From assembly GCF_905196875.1 (NCBI RefSeq), contig NZ_CAJJWO010000002.1, positions 62,001 through 126,000 on the forward strand: a DNA stretch of 64,000 nucleotides. The letters run 5' to 3'. This stretch comes from an uncultured Parabacteroides sp. (GTDB taxonomy: Bacteria > Bacteroidota > Bacteroidia > Bacteroidales > Tannerellaceae). Positions within the stretch are counted from its first letter, which is position 1, and each line of letters starts with the position of its first letter. This document shows positions 44,193 through 52,470 of this stretch, one piece after another. The notes below the pieces were generated by a model. It saw only the letters and a program-made list of their open reading frames with translations, had not been told where the DNA came from and searched no databases. A program made the position numbers and the translations under genes.

Positions 44193-45557
44193 ATGGACGA
44201 TACAATATTAAATTTCAATTATCCGACAGATACTCCTAAAATCATCAAAGTAATTGGTGTAGGAGGCGGTGGAGGTAACGCTGTTACCCACATGTACAAG
44301 GAAGGTATACATGATGTTACATTCGTTTTGTGTAACACCGATAATCAGGCGTTGAACCGTTCCGACGTGCCCGTAAAAGTACCGTTGGGACGTAACATCA
44401 CCCAGGGATTGGGAGCCGGCAACAAACCCGAACGTGCCATGATGGCTGCCGAAGAAAGTATGGAAGATATCCGTAAGATGCTTAGCGACGGTACTAAAAT
44501 GGTTTTTATCACTGCCGGAATGGGTGGTGGTACAGGTACAGGAGCAGCTCCGGTAATTGCCCGCTTTGCCAAGGATATGGGTATCCTGACTGTCGGTATC
44601 GTTACTATTCCATTTGTATTCGAAGGCGAACGCAAAATCATTCAGGCCCTGAACGGTGTTGAAGATATCAGCAAGAACGTGGATGCACTGCTGGTTATCA
44701 ACAACGAACGTTTGCGTGAGATCTATTCCGACCTGACCATGACGAATGCTTTTGGAAAAGCCGATGATACCCTTACCATTGCTGCTAAGAGCATTGCCGA
44801 GATCATCACCCTCCCGGGTATAATCAACCTCGACTTTGCCGATGTCAATACCACGATGAAAGATGGTGGTGTTGCCTTGATGAGTAACGGTTTCGGTGAA
44901 GGTGAAGGACGTGTACGCCAGGCAATCGAAGATGCACTGAACTCTCCGCTGTTGAACAATAACGATGTGTTCAATGCCAAAAAGATATTATTCAACGTTT
45001 CGTTCGGTGAGGAAGCCGAACTGCGTATGGAGGAAATGAACGATGTTCATGATTTCATGTCACGCTTCGGACGCGATATCGAAGTGATCTGGGGTACGGC
45101 TATCGACAGCACGCTCGGTTCGAAAGTGAAGATGACGATCCTGGCAACCGGTTTCGGTATGGAAGACATTCCTCAGATTGCCGAAAAACGTCAGATTGAA
45201 CAGGGACGTATGACCGAGGAAGAACTTCGTCTGGAAGAGGAACGCTTGAACAAGGAACGTGCCGAAAAAGACCTGATCGACAAATATTACGGAGCTTCCG
45301 GTCAGCGTATGCGCCGTGTTGCAGCCCGTGCCAAAGCTGTTGTATTGACACAGGATGAACTGGACGATGATGCTTTGATTGCCTTGATCGAGGATAATCC
45401 TACTTATAACCGTGATCCGAAAGTTATAGCTCGTGCCCGTTCGAAGGTCGGTGGTGAAGAAATTCCGGTATCATCGACAGCAGTAAATACTTCTGCTTCT
45501 CGCTCCGAAGGAAAGAAACCGGATACGGGAGGCAAGCAGGTGATAAGTTTCCGATAA
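44193..45557 (+). CDS. ftsZ: Cell division GTPase FtsZ
   Basis: The 454-residue tubulin homologue forms the division ring. GVGGGGGNAVTHM (about 22-34) and the tubulin signature GGGTGTG at 111-117 bind GTP. NLDFADVNTTM near 207-217 is the T7 loop that completes the next subunit's active site. After the core (about 325) comes an extended helical, charged linker (EELRLEEERLNKERAEKDLI) and a basic tail ending GGKQVISFR. The end is longer than in E. coli and usual for Bacteroidota. It is the last classic dcw gene, followed 20 nt later by the YqeY-like gene. Confidence 0.97.
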   Translation: MDDTILNFNYPTDTPKIIKVIGVGGGGGNAVTHMYKEGIHDVTFVLCNTDNQALNRSDVPVKVPLGRNITQGLGAGNKPERAMMAAEESMEDIRKMLSDGTKMVFITAGMGGGTGTGAAPVIARFAKDMGILTVGIVTIPFVFEGERKIIQALNGVEDISKNVDALLVINNERLREIYSDLTMTNAFGKADDTLTIAAKSIAEIITLPGIINLDFADVNTTMKDGGVALMSNGFGEGEGRVRQAIEDALNSPLLNNNDVFNAKKILFNVSFGEEAELRMEEMNDVHDFMSRFGRDIEVIWGTAIDSTLGSKVKMTILATGFGMEDIPQIAEKRQIEQGRMTEEELRLEEERLNKERAEKDLIDKYYGASGQRMRRVAARAKAVVLTQDELDDDALIALIEDNPTYNRDPKVIARARSKVGGEEIPVSSTAVNTSASRSEGKKPDTGGKQVISFR

Positions 45558-45577
45558 TTTTAAATAAGAAATAAGAT

Positions 45578-46030
45578 ATGGATTTGTTTGAAAAAGTCAG
45601 CGAAGACATTAAAAACGCAATGAAGGCAAAAGATAAAGTTGCCCTCGAAACATTGAGAAATGTGAAGAAATTCTTCCTCGAAGCAAAGACTGCTCCGGGA
45701 GCCAATGATACTTTGACGGATGCCGATGCCACCAAAATTATCCAGAAGCTGGTAAAACAAGGAAAGGACTCTGCTGAAATTTACACCCAGCAAGGTCGTG
45801 CAGACTTGGCAGAAGGTGAACTTGCACAGGTAAAAGTGCTGGAAACTTATCTGCCGAAGCAGATGACTGCCGAAGAACTAGAAGCAGCATTGAAAGCTAT
45901 TATCGCCCAGGTAGGTGCTACCGGTCCTCAGGATATGGGTAAGGTAATGGGAACAGCCTCCAAGGCCCTTGCAGGAAAAGCGGAAGGACGTGCTATTTCA
46001 GAAGCGGTGAAACGTCTGCTGAATAGCTAA
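45578..46030 (+). CDS. GatB/YqeY-domain protein
   Basis: The 150-residue helical protein is a stand-alone YqeY domain, related to the tail domain of the GatB amidotransferase subunit, which touches tRNA. Typical words are AMKAKDKVALETLRNVKKFF, KLVKQGKDSAEIYTQQGRADLAEGELAQVKVLETYLPKQM, and QDMGKVMGTASKALAGKAEGRAISEAVKRLL. The cellular role of the single-domain form is not settled. It closes the dcw transcript, 20 nt after ftsZ, before a hairpin terminator. Confidence 0.9.
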   Translation: MDLFEKVSEDIKNAMKAKDKVALETLRNVKKFFLEAKTAPGANDTLTDADATKIIQKLVKQGKDSAEIYTQQGRADLAEGELAQVKVLETYLPKQMTAEELEAALKAIIAQVGATGPQDMGKVMGTASKALAGKAEGRAISEAVKRLLNS

Positions 46031-46050
46031 TATAATATAGTTTTGAAAAT

Positions 46051-46080
46051 AACTTATCTCCTTTCAAGAGGGGATAAGTT
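46051..46080 (+). terminator. Hairpin terminator closing the dcw cluster
   Basis: AACTTATCTCC (46051-46061) pairs with GGGGATAAGTT (46070-46080) with one G-U pair over an 8-nt loop. No long T-run follows, so efficiency is uncertain. Confidence 0.55.
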
Positions 46081-46178
46081 ATAACCAGTCACTATCTGAT
46101 ATATGAAAATGCTTGTATTGCAAGCTTTCATTTAGACTCATTCTTTTGAGCTAGACCGAATTCTAATAACTTTAAACG

Positions 46179-47609
46179 ATGATAACCTTTATCTGTTGTC
46201 TTGCAGTCCTTATTGCAGGCTATTTCATCTACGGCTCTTTTATAGAACGTATCTTCGGGGTCGACCCTTCCCGTAAAACTCCAGCTTTCACTCATCAGGA
46301 TGGAGTAGATTATATTCCGATGTCTTCCTGGAAAGTCTTTATGATTCAGTTCCTGAACATTGCCGGTCTCGGTCCGGTATTCGGTGCCATAATGGGAGCC
46401 AAGTTTGGTGTGGCTTCTTTCCTGTGGATCGTATTGGGCACGATCTTTGCCGGGGCTGTTCACGATTATCTGGCCGGAATGCTTTCCCTGCGCCATCATG
46501 GCGAGAGTCTGCCTGAAATTATCGGGCGTTATCTCGGGAACAATTTCAAGCAGTTCATGCGTGGGTTTACCGTTATCCTGATGGTCCTTGTCGGAGCTGT
46601 CTTTGTTGCCGGTCCAGCCGGGTTGTTGGCAAAGTTGACTCCGGAATACCTCGATGCCACTTTCTGGATATTTGTGGTGTTTATTTATTATATCCTGGCC
46701 ACTTTGTTGCCGGTCGATAAGATCATAGGTAAGATATATCCATTGTTTGCTGCCGCCCTGCTTTTTATGGCAGTAGGTATTCTTGTGATGTTGTTCGTGA
46801 ACCATCCGCCACTGCCGGAGCTGACAGATGGTCTGACGAATACGCATCCGGAAAATCTTCCTATCTTCCCGATTATGTTTGTGAGTATTGCCTGTGGAGC
46901 CATTTCCGGTTTCCATGCTACTCAAAGTCCGCTGATGGCCCGTTGTATCAAGAATGAAAAATATGGACGTCCTGTCTTCTTCGGAGCGATGATCACAGAA
47001 GGTATCGTGGCTTTGATCTGGGCTGCCGCTGCTACTTACTTCTATCATAATAATGGTATGGGCGAAAGTAATGCAGCCGTGATTGTAGACAGTATCACTA
47101 AAGAGTGGCTGGGGGCGGTCGGTGGAGTATTAGCCGTATTAGGTGTTATTGCTGCTCCGATTACTTCGGGGGATACTGCATTCCGTTCGGCTCGTTTGAT
47201 CATAGCAGATTTTCTCCATAAGGAACAGAAAAGCATAATAAGCCGTCTTGTGATTTGTATCCCTCTGTTTATCGTAGCGATCGGGATCTTACTTTACAGT
47301 TTAAAAGATAAGGATGGTTTCGATATGATCTGGCGTTATTTTGCCTGGACAAACCAGACATTGGCAGTCTTTACCCTTTGGGCATTAACGGTCTTTCTTG
47401 CCCGTTCGAAGAAGCTGTATATCGTAACCCTCATCCCTGCCCTGTTTATGACAGCCGTCTGCTCCACTTATATTTTTGTCGCCCCTGAAGGATTAGGCAT
47501 GAACGTTACGGTTTCACAGATAATCGGCTGCGTCATAACAGTAGCGACACTGGCCGCATTTCTTTTTTGGAAGAGCAAGAATGATAAGATGGAGATTGTC
47601 GACAAATAA
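46179..47609 (+). CDS. cstA: Carbon starvation protein CstA, pyruvate/peptide transporter family
   Basis: The 476-residue protein has some 12 or more membrane helices and the CstA family hallmarks: YGSFIERIFGVDP near 18-30, FMIQFLNIAGLGPVFGAIMGAKFG (about 53-76), GAVHDYLAGMLSLRHHGESLPEIIG, and SGFHATQSPLMARCI near 242-256. It ends APITSGDTAFRSARLIIAD followed by further helices. Relatives take up pyruvate or peptides under carbon limitation. It is shorter than E. coli CstA (about 700 residues), as in many Bacteroidota. The gene is monocistronic, with a strong terminator after it. Confidence 0.92.
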   Translation: MITFICCLAVLIAGYFIYGSFIERIFGVDPSRKTPAFTHQDGVDYIPMSSWKVFMIQFLNIAGLGPVFGAIMGAKFGVASFLWIVLGTIFAGAVHDYLAGMLSLRHHGESLPEIIGRYLGNNFKQFMRGFTVILMVLVGAVFVAGPAGLLAKLTPEYLDATFWIFVVFIYYILATLLPVDKIIGKIYPLFAAALLFMAVGILVMLFVNHPPLPELTDGLTNTHPENLPIFPIMFVSIACGAISGFHATQSPLMARCIKNEKYGRPVFFGAMITEGIVALIWAAAATYFYHNNGMGESNAAVIVDSITKEWLGAVGGVLAVLGVIAAPITSGDTAFRSARLIIADFLHKEQKSIISRLVICIPLFIVAIGILLYSLKDKDGFDMIWRYFAWTNQTLAVFTLWALTVFLARSKKLYIVTLIPALFMTAVCSTYIFVAPEGLGMNVTVSQIIGCVITVATLAAFLFWKSKNDKMEIVDK

Positions 47610-47632
47610 TTACAGCGTGTTTGTGTCGTAAC

Positions 47633-47669
47633 AAAAAAGGCATTGCCCAATCGGTTCAATGCCTTTTTT
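47633..47669. terminator. Bidirectional terminator between cstA and rprY
   Basis: AAAAAAGGCATTG (47633-47645) pairs with CAATGCCTTTTTT (47657-47669): a GC-containing stem with an A-run before and a T-run after, so it works in both directions. A second hairpin, CCGGAGCC (47680-47687) with GGCTCCGG (47703-47710), stands nearer to the rprY stop. Confidence 0.85.
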
Positions 47670-47720
47670 ATTCTATTTTCCGGAGCCTGGGCGGTTGTGG
47701 CCGGCTCCGGGATATGTTCC

Positions 47721-48452
47721 TTAAAGTACCTGGATACCTTCTTCGCGGGCCTGTTCTTCTCCTGAAGGAGTGATCAGCTTGTAACCCTTACCGTGGATGT
47801 TGATGATTTCGATTCCCGGATCATCTTTCAACAGTTTACGAAGTTTAGTGATATACACGTCCATACTACGGGCATTGAAGTAGTTATCGTCTACCCAGAT
47901 AGTTTTCAGTGCATAGTTACGTTCCAGAATTTCATTAGCGTGTGCACACAGCAGGCTCAGTAATTCGCATTCTTTTGTAGTCAGCTTTGTTACTTTGTCG
48001 CCGATTGCCAGTGTCTGTTTCTGTGTATCGAACAAGAAATTCCCCAACTTGTAGAAAGGAATGTCTTTCATTTTTTTGCCTTTTACACGGCGCAGGATCG
48101 CTTCGATACGAAGCAACAGCTCTTCCATGCTGAACGGTTTTGTCAGATAATCGTCGGCTCCGATCTTGAATCCTTCCAGGATATCTTCCTTCATAGTCTT
48201 TGCTGTAAGGAAAATGATTGGAATATCAGGATTTATTGAACGGATTTCCTGTGCCAGGGTAAAACCGTCTTTTTTCGGCATCATTACGTCTAATACGCAA
48301 AGATCATATTTGCCTTTGGTGAAACCTTTGTAACCAGCTTCTCCGTCAGAGAAGAGATCAGTTACATAACCTTTTGCCTGTAAGTATTCTCTTAATAGCA
48401 TACCCAGGTTCTCGTCGTCTTCACAAAAGAAGATTTTCAGTTTTTCTTCCAT
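47721..48452 (-). CDS. rprY: Response regulator RprY (OmpR/PhoB type)
   Basis: The 243-residue two-domain regulator has a receiver (about 5-120) with the acidic pocket EDD (11-13), phospho-acceptor Asp55 (LDVMMP) and Lys105 (LTKPFS). The OmpR-type winged helix follows (about 135-232: LTTKECELLSLLCAHANEILER, then VYITKLRKLL and IHGKGYKL). It closely resembles Bacteroides fragilis RprY. It is encoded directly below its kinase, 2 nt apart, and terminates at the hairpins shared with cstA. Confidence 0.93.
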   Translation of the reverse strand: MEEKLKIFFCEDDENLGMLLREYLQAKGYVTDLFSDGEAGYKGFTKGKYDLCVLDVMMPKKDGFTLAQEIRSINPDIPIIFLTAKTMKEDILEGFKIGADDYLTKPFSMEELLLRIEAILRRVKGKKMKDIPFYKLGNFLFDTQKQTLAIGDKVTKLTTKECELLSLLCAHANEILERNYALKTIWVDDNYFNARSMDVYITKLRKLLKDDPGIEIINIHGKGYKLITPSGEEQAREEGIQVL

Positions 48453-48454
48453 AA

Positions 48455-50008
48455 CTAACTTTTTATAAGAGGTAAAGTAATAATAAATTTTGTTCCTACA
48501 TTTCCAGGACCGATCTCGGCACGGATCGTACCTTTATGGTCCTCGATAATTTTACGGACGTAAGCAAGTCCCAAGCCGAAACCTTTTACATCATGTACAT
48601 TTCCAGTGGGTACCCGGAAGAAGCGGTCGAATACTTTCTTAAGATATTCTTTCTTGATCCCGATCCCGTTGTCTTCAACAGCAATCAACAGTTTCCCGTT
48701 GTTGTCGTTCCAGGTTCTAACCATCAATGTAAGCGGTACCTCCGGACGGCGGTATTTTACCGCGTTGTCCATCAGATTGAACAATACATTGGTGATGTGC
48801 ATTTCATCTACATAGATGGACGAATCTGTTGCCTGTAAGTCTATGTCGAGTGAACCGTCATACTTTTCTACTTTCAGGACGAAGGTGTTAGCTACGCTTA
48901 TCACCAGATCGTTCGCATCTACTTCTTTCAGCTTAAGTGCCGCTTTTTGTCGTTCGAACAGCGACATCTGAAGCACTTTTTCTACCAGGAAGCCCAGTCG
49001 TTTCGTTTCATCATTGATAACTCCTGAGATGTGTTTAAACACATCGGGGCTCTTGGTTATATCCGAATCTTTCAACATCTGTGCCGCGAGAGAGATAGTT
49101 GATACCGGTGTTTTCAACTCGTGCGTCATATTGTTGATAAAGTCGTTTTTCATTTCTGACAATCTCTTCTGGCGGAATACTATATATATGGTAAAGATAA
49201 ATGTTACCAAAAGTATCAGCGAAAAGAGTACGGATGGTACAATAAATGTTACAGAACTTGAAATGTAATCACCCTTTGTCGGAAAATATACCTTCATATA
49301 ATTCTGTTTTGAGGGAGGATCGTTCGGGAACAATACATACGTAATTATATCAGACGCAATAGGTTCCTTTTTTATTTCTCCACTTTGGTACACTTTTTTG
49401 CCATCTTTGTTAATAACAAAAAATATGAACGGCAGGTTCAAACCGTTGTTAATAAATTCTGATTTTAAGTAATTATTCAGTTTCTTAAAATCTACCCGCT
49501 CCTGAATAGGTTTAAGGTTTGCAGTAGTTACCATGCTATACACGACCTCCTGCATCAAAGCGTTCTGATATTGCATGCGGCGCTTCAATGTTTTCTGCAA
49601 ATCCTGTGATGTACTGACAATGTTGTTACCTGATTGTTTCTTGTCGAGCGACGATAGGGGTTCGAACTTCTGGCTGAAACTGCGTAGTTGCTCTATATGC
49701 AATATGTTTCCATTCGCATCCTGTATCTGCAGTTTCTGTTGGCTGATTGTCTGGGCAACCTCCTGCGGATCCTGACTGTTTTGCAGGTAATTATTCTCAT
49801 CACGCTTAATATCTTCTTCCAGATATCTGCGTGTTTCGTCTAGCTCCAGGTTTTTTGATACTTGGTGCAGGCTTCTTTTTACTGTTTCATTGAATTGCTC
49901 GCTACTTTTTTTGAGTATGATGCTCACGTACTTAACCTGTAGGAAAAGTAAACCGGCAAATGCAAATGCCATTACAACAGCGAGTAACCAAATAGTAGAT
50001 TTCCTCAT
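48455..50008 (-). CDS. rprX: Sensor histidine kinase RprX
   Basis: The 517-residue inner-membrane kinase has a transmembrane helix near 7-25, a periplasmic sensor region with a helical start (about 30-250) and a second helix (about 254-278). The HisKA domain follows with phospho-acceptor His296 (NNMTHELKTPVS). The HATPase domain shows NVLFNLMDNAVKYRRP (N box), VEDNGIGI (G1) and GFGLGLAYVRKI (G2). It partners RprY downstream. The B. fragilis namesake was found through altered tetracycline response and porin regulation in E. coli; its natural signal is unclear. A gap of 462 bp lies upstream. Confidence 0.93.
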   Translation of the reverse strand: MRKSTIWLLAVVMAFAFAGLLFLQVKYVSIILKKSSEQFNETVKRSLHQVSKNLELDETRRYLEEDIKRDENNYLQNSQDPQEVAQTISQQKLQIQDANGNILHIEQLRSFSQKFEPLSSLDKKQSGNNIVSTSQDLQKTLKRRMQYQNALMQEVVYSMVTTANLKPIQERVDFKKLNNYLKSEFINNGLNLPFIFFVINKDGKKVYQSGEIKKEPIASDIITYVLFPNDPPSKQNYMKVYFPTKGDYISSSVTFIVPSVLFSLILLVTFIFTIYIVFRQKRLSEMKNDFINNMTHELKTPVSTISLAAQMLKDSDITKSPDVFKHISGVINDETKRLGFLVEKVLQMSLFERQKAALKLKEVDANDLVISVANTFVLKVEKYDGSLDIDLQATDSSIYVDEMHITNVLFNLMDNAVKYRRPEVPLTLMVRTWNDNNGKLLIAVEDNGIGIKKEYLKKVFDRFFRVPTGNVHDVKGFGLGLAYVRKIIEDHKGTIRAEIGPGNVGTKFIITLPLIKS

Positions 50009-50470
50009 TCCAAATACTTTCTCTTTTTAACAGAACAAATAACGCTCATTTTAGTTTAATATTCACACAAAAAAGGTAAAAAACATAGGCTGGTTTTCTT
50101 AAAAATAGTTTAGTTTGTCAGTTACTAAACAATCTATTGGTCTTGAAAACAGAGCCTTATACCACTATTTCCCTTTCAAGAGGAATACTTAGAGTTTTGT
50201 TCTTGTGTATAAAAACATAATTATTGATTATTTTGTTTCAACTTATGCAAAAAATATGAATTTGCCGGGAATAGTTTCAGCTTCATATTCAGGCATACGG
50301 AGTAGTATAATATATATGTATAACGGATACGACTGCCGATTTATTTTATTTGAGTGCTAACGAACGGTAACATAAGAAATTGAAACTTCTTAAAAACTTT
50401 TGCCGAATGCATTCAGATTTAATTATTAGCTATATCTTTGTCTCCTGACAAGTGACAAGAGTTATGTAGT
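50009..50470. other. 462-bp divergent gap between rprX and glsA
   Basis: No gene is seen. A 7-bp inverted repeat GTTTAGT (50108-50114) with ACTAAAC (50124-50130) is the only clear structure near rprX, and no good TAnnTTTG box faces rprX. A promoter candidate for glsA lies at the right end. The middle is plain AT-rich sequence. Confidence 0.6.
50433..50440 (+). promoter_or_regulatory. glsA promoter, -7 box
   Basis: TATCTTTG is a perfect TAnnTTTG match 30 nt before the glsA ATG. A TTTG -33 box is not found at the usual 19-21 nt spacing. Confidence 0.5.
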
Positions 50471-51298
50471 ATGGCACAAGAAGGTATTACGCAAATTGAT
50501 GTAAAACAGGTATTACAGCAAAAGGCCCCCTCAGTGGCCGGCAAAATCCCTGGTTTTGTAGTCAATTATCTGATTCGTACCATTCACCAGGATGAATTGA
50601 ATGATATCCTTACCCGTTATCATGATAAGGATGGGGTTGATTTTATGCAGGAGTTGATCGGTTACTTCGACCTGACCCTGGAACTGGTGAACGAAGAAAA
50701 TATTCCCGCTGAAGGACGCTATATATTCGCATCCAATCATCCGCTGGGAGGGTTGGACGGCATCTGTTTGTCGGCTGTGATCGGGAAGTATTACGGTGGG
50801 AAGATACGTTATCTGGTAAACGATTTGTTGCTCTACTTGTCAAATCTGAGGTCCATTTTTGTCCCTATCAATAAACATGGTGCGCAGGGTAAGAAGAATG
50901 CCCGGCTGATCGATGAGGCTTATGCTTCGGATAATCAGATCGTAACTTTCCCGGCAGGTCTTTGTTCCCGTAAGATAGACGGGAAGATACAAGATCCTGA
51001 ATGGAAGAAATCGTTTATTCAGAAAGCGGTCGAACATAAACGGGATGTCGTTCCGGTCTATTTCGAGGGAAGGAATTCCAATTTCTTCTACCGGCTGGCT
51101 AATCTGCGTAAAGCGTTGGGGATTAAGATGAATTATGAAATGCTTTATTTGCCGGACGAGATGTTCCGGTGCAAGCATAAAACGTTTCGTATCCATTTCG
51201 GGAAACCTATCCCGTGGCAGACGTTCGACGGTAGTAAGAAGCCGGGCGAATGGGCCGAATGGGTAAGGACGCAGGCTTATAATCTCAAGAAAACATAG
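50471..51298 (+). CDS. glsA: PlsC-like O-acyltransferase of glycine lipid synthesis (GlsA)
   Basis: The 275-residue membrane-associated acyltransferase belongs to the lysophospholipid acyltransferase group. The acyl-transfer motif appears as ASNHPLGGLDGI (about 91-102), with a His-x5-Asp spacing instead of the classic His-x4-Asp, as I recall for this hemolysin-linked subgroup. FPAGLCSRK (about 160-168) is the glycerol-phosphate-type block and VVPVYFEGRNSNFFYR another. Together with the GNAT gene 11 nt downstream it matches the Bacteroides gls pair, where GlsB makes an N-acylated glycine and GlsA adds a second fatty acid by O-acylation. The order here (glsA first) should be compared with other species. 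Confidence 0.8.
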   Translation: MAQEGITQIDVKQVLQQKAPSVAGKIPGFVVNYLIRTIHQDELNDILTRYHDKDGVDFMQELIGYFDLTLELVNEENIPAEGRYIFASNHPLGGLDGICLSAVIGKYYGGKIRYLVNDLLLYLSNLRSIFVPINKHGAQGKKNARLIDEAYASDNQIVTFPAGLCSRKIDGKIQDPEWKKSFIQKAVEHKRDVVPVYFEGRNSNFFYRLANLRKALGIKMNYEMLYLPDEMFRCKHKTFRIHFGKPIPWQTFDGSKKPGEWAEWVRTQAYNLKKT

Positions 51299-51309
51299 AC
51301 TCAATTTAT

Positions 51310-52275
51310 ATGCAAGACATTATTAAACCGATTGACCGTGCAGTACTTAAGGCGGAACTGACAAAAGAGAAGAAGCTCCGCAGCACGAATAAATCAAACA
51401 ATGAAATATATATTGTTACGGCCCACGACTCTCCCAATGTAATGCAGGAAATCGGGCGTCTGCGGGAGATCGCTTTCCGTTATTATGGCGGAGGTACCGG
51501 TTTTCCGGTGGATATCGACGAGTTCGATACGATGGATAATGCTTATCGCCAGCTGATCGTATGGAGTCCGGAAGACGAACAGATCCTGGGCGGTTATCGT
51601 TTCCTGTGCGGATCGGATGTCAAGTTTGACGAAAGCGGTAAGCCGATGTTAGCCACTTCTCACTTGTTTAACTTCTCCGACAAGTTTAATAAAGAATTCC
51701 TTCCTTATACGGTCGAACTGGGCCGCTCTTTCGTAACTTTGGAATATCAATCTACACGTGCCGGTGCAAAGGGTTTATTTGTGCTGGATAATTTGTGGGA
51801 CGGATTGGGAGCTTTGTCGGTAGTCGATCCGAGCTTGCAGTATTATTTCGGGAAAGTAACGATGTATAATACGTATAATACAGAGGCTCGTAATATGATC
51901 TTATATTTTCTGGGAATGCATTTCCCGGATGCAGATAAACTGGTGACACCTGTCTATCCGCTGCAAACCGATATGGATCTGGAAAGGATGAAAGATTTAT
52001 TCCATTACGATAACTTCAAAGAGAATTATAAGGTGCTGAATCAGGAGGTGCGTAAATTCGGTATCAACGTGCCGCCGCTCGTGAATGCTTATATGAGCCT
52101 TTCTCCTAAGATGCGCGTATTCGGAACCGCTATCAATCATGAGTTCGGGGATGTAGAGGAGACCGGCATACTTATTGCCATCAATGAAATCCTCGAAGAT
52201 AAGAAGAAACGTCATATCGAAACTTATCTGAAGGAAGAAGGACAAACAGCCGACCTGATCCGTAAAACGGAATAA
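51310..52275 (+). CDS. glsB: Acyl-ACP:glycine N-acyltransferase of glycine lipid synthesis (GlsB)
   Basis: The 321-residue protein is of the GNAT/hemolysin-like acyltransferase type related to N-acyl amino acid (commendamide) synthases. REIAFRYYGGGTGFPVDIDEFDTMDNAYRQLIVW (about 55-90), ILGGYRFLCG and VELGRSFVTLEYQ (about 137-149) are the core motifs. It should join a 3-hydroxy fatty acid to glycine, giving the substrate for the partner at 50471. Glycine lipids help Bacteroides survive stress and colonise the host. The gene ends before a long inverted repeat. Confidence 0.8.
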   Translation: MQDIIKPIDRAVLKAELTKEKKLRSTNKSNNEIYIVTAHDSPNVMQEIGRLREIAFRYYGGGTGFPVDIDEFDTMDNAYRQLIVWSPEDEQILGGYRFLCGSDVKFDESGKPMLATSHLFNFSDKFNKEFLPYTVELGRSFVTLEYQSTRAGAKGLFVLDNLWDGLGALSVVDPSLQYYFGKVTMYNTYNTEARNMILYFLGMHFPDADKLVTPVYPLQTDMDLERMKDLFHYDNFKENYKVLNQEVRKFGINVPPLVNAYMSLSPKMRVFGTAINHEFGDVEETGILIAINEILEDKKKRHIETYLKEEGQTADLIRKTE

Positions 52276-52341
52276 GTCATGCGCTGACAACTACATAGTC
52301 AACCATTTGGGAGAGCCTTAAAAAAAACGGCCTTCCTCTTA

Positions 52342-52423
52342 TTACCCTATAGCCTATCGTGCAATACCCTATAACGTATCGCTTTTCACACTATAGGGTG
52401 TTGCACGATAGGTTATAGGGTAA
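52342..52423. repeat. Long perfect-looking inverted repeat (32-bp arms)
   Basis: The arm 52342-52373 (TTACCCTATAGCCTATCGTG then CAATACCCTATA) and the arm 52392-52423 are reverse complements except at two positions, with an 18-nt loop. Each arm itself contains the word ACCCTATA twice, so the element is built from short direct repeats. It lies between the converging glsB and DUF3987 genes. It may be a terminator for both, or the trace of a small palindromic element. Confidence 0.7.
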
Positions 52424-52470
52424 ATTGCTGACAGATAACAGATAATGATAGTTGCGGCATCTTGCGGCGT

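Noticed and set aside
46128..47048. 306-residue open frame on the minus strand
   Set aside because: It lies wholly opposite cstA, has a composition rich in His, Gln and Asp typical of shadow frames, and has no promoter or recognisable domain.
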